Made by a program: the position numbers and the translations under genes
The notes under the pieces: model-generated
The model's database searches: none
What the model was told of the DNA's origin: nothing
What the model saw: the letters and a program-made list of their open reading frames with translations, nothing else
Part shown: positions 61,176 to 64,000 of the stretch, piece after piece
Numbering within the stretch: the stretch's first letter is position 1
Layout of the letters: each line of letters starts with the position of its first letter
Assembly (NCBI GenBank): GCA_009741485.1
Contig: CM019214.1
Span: forward strand, 50,724,452 to 50,788,451
Length of the DNA: 64,000 nucleotides
Direction: 5' to 3'
Source: Malurus cyaneus samueli
Lineage: Eukaryota > Chordata > Aves > Passeriformes > Maluridae

Positions 61176-62930
61176 CACACTGTCCCTATGGGGTTACAGT
61201 AGGGACTTGAAACTGGGCAGATGCCAGTGTTTCCCACCAGTGGCATAAAACTCTCACCTACAAATGCCATGTCAGACCCAGATGGTCCTTGGGATAACCA
61301 GCTGTGTCAGATGGACAGCGCCCAGACTGAAGGAAAGGAGCTGCTGCTGGATGAAAGTGCGAGTTGCCTGTTCTGTGACAGGAAGAGAACAGAAAAGCAG
61401 TAGTGGACAGATACACAGGTTCTTTTATTTCATAGATATCTAAAAACAAGTTCTGTTTTCATAATGGAACAACACAATATGAAATTACTTTTGTGAAGAA
61501 ATCAAAAGCTTACAAAGAAAACTTAAAATCATAAATGTAAAAAAACCCACAACAGTCTGTAAAAGAAATGTATTCATAGAAAAATTCCCTCGAAACCAAT
61601 GTTTAATAGGATCCTGATTTCTTGCTTGACACTTTCTATTATTATGAAGGATATATCTTGGAACACTCAAGGCACTTTGCTTACCATAACTACCTCAAAA
61701 CAAAAAGTGAAACTATTTGGAAAGCTGTTTGTCATGGAGGTTCCAGATGTGTACAACATATTGTTCAGTGACTAATTTGAGTCCTACCTCTCAGAAGTAT
61801 AGTGAAATAAAAATAAAAAAAGGGCACACAATATGTCCAATATTTTCTACCTTGAAACTGCCAGTCAGATTTTTTCATTGGCACCGTTACAATGAAGTCT
61901 GTCGTACATTTATATAGTAAAAAAATATGTTACTTTATGCAATTTCATATAGTCTCATCATATTTTTAATAATATTCTTATTAATTGCAGTGTTTAAATG
62001 CTGGTATATTGGCCAGGACTTAACTAAGCAACACAGAAGGATATAACAATAATAAAAAAAAGTATATTTTCATTTAAGGAAAAGGTTAATTTTCACTTAA
62101 TGAAAAAGTACATTTTTCCCAGTCGTGATGGGAAAAAAAGAAAATCAATACAAATTTCTGTGGGTATGCTTTTTTTTCTAGAAGGAGGAGACCTCAAAAT
62201 CTCATACAAAATGAAGGAATGATTCATCATCATCATTCATGTTTTGCACTTGAGACTGGATAAACCCAAGCCAGAAAAAGAAAGCTTGATCTGAAGAACT
62301 TGATCCAGACTAGATTAGGATTTTCTAGCTGTCTGAGAAGTAATTCTGACATATCTAAACTTGCTATATTTTTCTTTTCTCTCTGTTGTCTATAGGGAAA
62401 TGATGTTTAGTCTTTTGAAAACTCAGTCTCGCACTGAACCTAGATCTTCTCAAGTGGACATTCCATTTTCACTTCCTATATCAAAAAAACATGTTTGTAC
62501 AGAAAATACCATATTTTGTTTTCCCTTATATCTGTCAAATAATCTTATTATGTGTGTTGGTTTTGCTTGGCCAGTTTTTGGAAGTGGGGGGCCAAAACAT
62601 GCCGTTGCTATTTTTTTTTCACTTTTCAAAACCAAACTGTTTTACCATGACATCACTGAAACAGAAACTCTTAACTGCAAGAAATATTGGAGTTTTAAAT
62701 GGACATTGTTACTTTTACCTTTTGAAATATAACAAACATGCTCTTGATCTGATGTCTGCTACGAGACACAAAACAGAAAGTCTCCAAAATCAACCTGTTA
62801 TTTTTTTCTTCAATGAGGTTTTAGCATGAACATTGCATCAAGGCATCCTCTGACACTTTGAATACATACAATCCGAAGCATGCTCATTTCCAGCTTTTCT
62901 GCATATTTATTTTCAACCAAGAAAACATAA
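61176..62930. other. Non-coding DNA between provirus and terminal LTR
   Basis: No gene supported. The 123-codon plus frame at 62,361 and the overlapping 112-codon frame at 62,491 share the same DNA and show no recognisable motif. No repeat family recognised. Confidence 0.6.
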
Positions 62931-64000
62931 TGTCATGGTTTAGAATGCTGGCCTAAAGCCAAGCACCCACAACACCTGCTCATTCGCTCTCCCTCACCAC
63001 CACTGGGCAGAGAAGAGTGAAGAAAAACAAATTAACAAAAGGGTTCATGAGTTGAGATAAGAGCAGGAGGAAACGCTTGACAGACAAAACAGGCTGTATT
63101 TAAGTTAGGAAGTGAATTTATTACTAACAAAGTCAGAGGAGGAGAATGAGAAATAAAATACAACCCTCAAAGACACCGATCTTCTCCCCACTCCCTCCCC
63201 ACTTCCCACCAACAGTACAAAGCAGGGGCAGTGAACAGTGTGTGGGGTGGTCAGTTCGGGTGGGGTTGGTCAGTGCAGGGACAGCCTGCTCCCCATGGCA
63301 CCATGGCAGCCGCTCCACCATGTCACCGGCTGCACAAGGCAGTGCTCCACCATGGTCACCATGGACTGCAGGGGACAGCCTGCTCACCATGGTCACCCAT
63401 GGGCTGCAGGGACATCCTGCTCCACCATGGTCACCATGGGCTGCAGGGACAGCCTGCTCCACCATGGTCACTGCAGGGGGACAGCCTGCTCCACTGTCAC
63501 CAGGGCTGCAGGGGGACAGCCTGCTCCACCATGGTCACCATGGCTGCAGGGGACGCTGCTCCACCATGGTCACCGTGGCTGCAGGACAGCCTGCTCCACC
63601 ATGGTCACCATGACTGCAGGGGGGCAGCCTGCTCCACCATGGTCACCTGCAGGGGGACAGTCTGCTCCACCATGGTCACCATGGGCTGCAGGGGGACAGC
63701 TGCTCCACCATGGTCATCACCACGGCCTGCAAAGGAATCCCAGCTCCGGCGCCTGGAGCAGCTCCTCCCCCTCTGCACTGACCCTTGGTGTCTGCATTTC
63801 CTCACATATTCTCAGCCTCCTTCACTTGGAAAACTCTGTGTGCTCCTTGTTTTGATTTCTTCTTAATATGTTTTCACAGAGGCGTAACCACTATCTTTAA
63901 TGGGCCCAGGTTTGGTCAGTGGCGTGTCCATCATCCTCAGAGCCAACAGCAATTGGCTGTGCTGGACATGGTGGAAGCCTCCAGAAGCTTCTCACAGCGC
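62931..64000 (-). mobile_element. Avian ERVL-type LTR, incomplete at window edge
   Basis: TGTCATGGTTTAGAATGC at 62,931 is the reverse complement of an LTR end reading TAAACCATGACA. TTGAGATAAGAGC (about 63,053) and the preceding GC-rich box follow the same order as the LTR at 47,486. After an internal minisatellite the sequence continues with CGGCGCCTGGAGCAGCTCCT (about 63,748) and TTAATATGTTTTCACAGAGG (about 63,863), phrases I associate with songbird LTR repeats. The other end lies beyond the window. Plus-strand open frames of 155-211 codons across it come from the minisatellite and are not genes. Confidence 0.7.
63296..63735 (-). repeat. Minisatellite, unit about 39 bp, about 12 copies
   Basis: Consensus order per unit: CTGCAGGGGGACAG, CCTGCTCCA, CCATGGTCACCATGG, G. 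Units vary from about 27 to 40 bp by loss of the second CCATGG half or of G in the G-run. Each full unit contains the 15-bp odd palindrome CCATGGT-C-ACCATGG. Variation in unit length keeps shifting reading frame, so the open frames are incidental. Confidence 0.92.

Noticed and set aside
62361..62829. Two overlapping plus frames of 123 and 112 codons
   Set aside because: Same DNA in different phases, no motif, no promoter or splice signals that stand out.
63296..63735. Array resembling a CRISPR at first sight
   Set aside because: The whole unit is repeated with no unique spacers; copies are contiguous and variable in length, and the setting is a vertebrate LTR.
63231..63866. Overlapping plus frames of 155, 205 and 211 codons with Cys-Ser-Thr-Met-Val-Thr repeats
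   Set aside because: All three phases of the same 39-bp minisatellite are open, which is a property of the repeat and not of a gene.

Overview
The window looks like gene-poor chromosomal DNA from a bird, most likely a songbird. I see no bacterial or viral gene organisation. The DNA is AT-rich, full of homopolymer runs, and carries repeats typical of birds: 3' ends of CR1 LINEs (bearing the reverse complement of the CR1 ATTCTATG-type tail), several pieces of avian ERVL-type LTR, and one endogenous gammaretrovirus-like provirus. No complete host protein-coding gene can be supported. It is either intergenic (a gene desert) or the inside of a very large intron.

Layout. 1-11,807 is AT-rich non-coding DNA with poly-A runs, a 9-bp tandem repeat, a 22-bp perfect palindrome, a CR1 relic and an old 76-bp tandem duplication. 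11,808-17,986, a 25-N gap, and 18,012-24,086 form a 6.1-kb sequence present twice in the same orientation. The second copy is peppered with single-base indels, and I read it as an assembly error at a gap rather than a biological duplication. 24,088-24,505 holds a weak exon-like ORF followed by T/G low-complexity sequence. 24,506-42,330 is non-coding, with two pieces of one ERVL-type LTR family in opposite orientations (about 34.8-35.1 kb and 36.7-37.0 kb) and a few conserved-looking stretches. 42,330-48,320 is a retroposon cluster: three CR1 3' ends, a 69-T run, an ERVL-type LTR and another CR1 fragment. 54,718-54,926 is a 104-bp sequence repeated exactly around a single N, again probably an assembly seam.

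55,972-61,175 is the richest part: a provirus with 488-bp and 481-bp LTRs, a 4-bp target duplication (AGAC), and a polypurine tract followed by AA and then the 3' LTR. Its remains read, in order, as leader, a GC-rich minisatellite where gag would be expected, the 3' half of pol (end of RT, RNase H, integrase with a GPY/F-like end) and a short env scrap with a CWIC motif. Protease, the RT active-site region and nearly all of env are missing, and the rest is broken by stops and frameshifts, so it cannot be coding. 62,931-64,000 is an LTR on the minus strand that runs off the window and contains a roughly 39-bp minisatellite built around a 15-bp palindrome.

No new multi-gene system was found. 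The most useful observations are the two probable assembly duplications, the structure of the provirus, and the two minisatellites inside retroviral elements.
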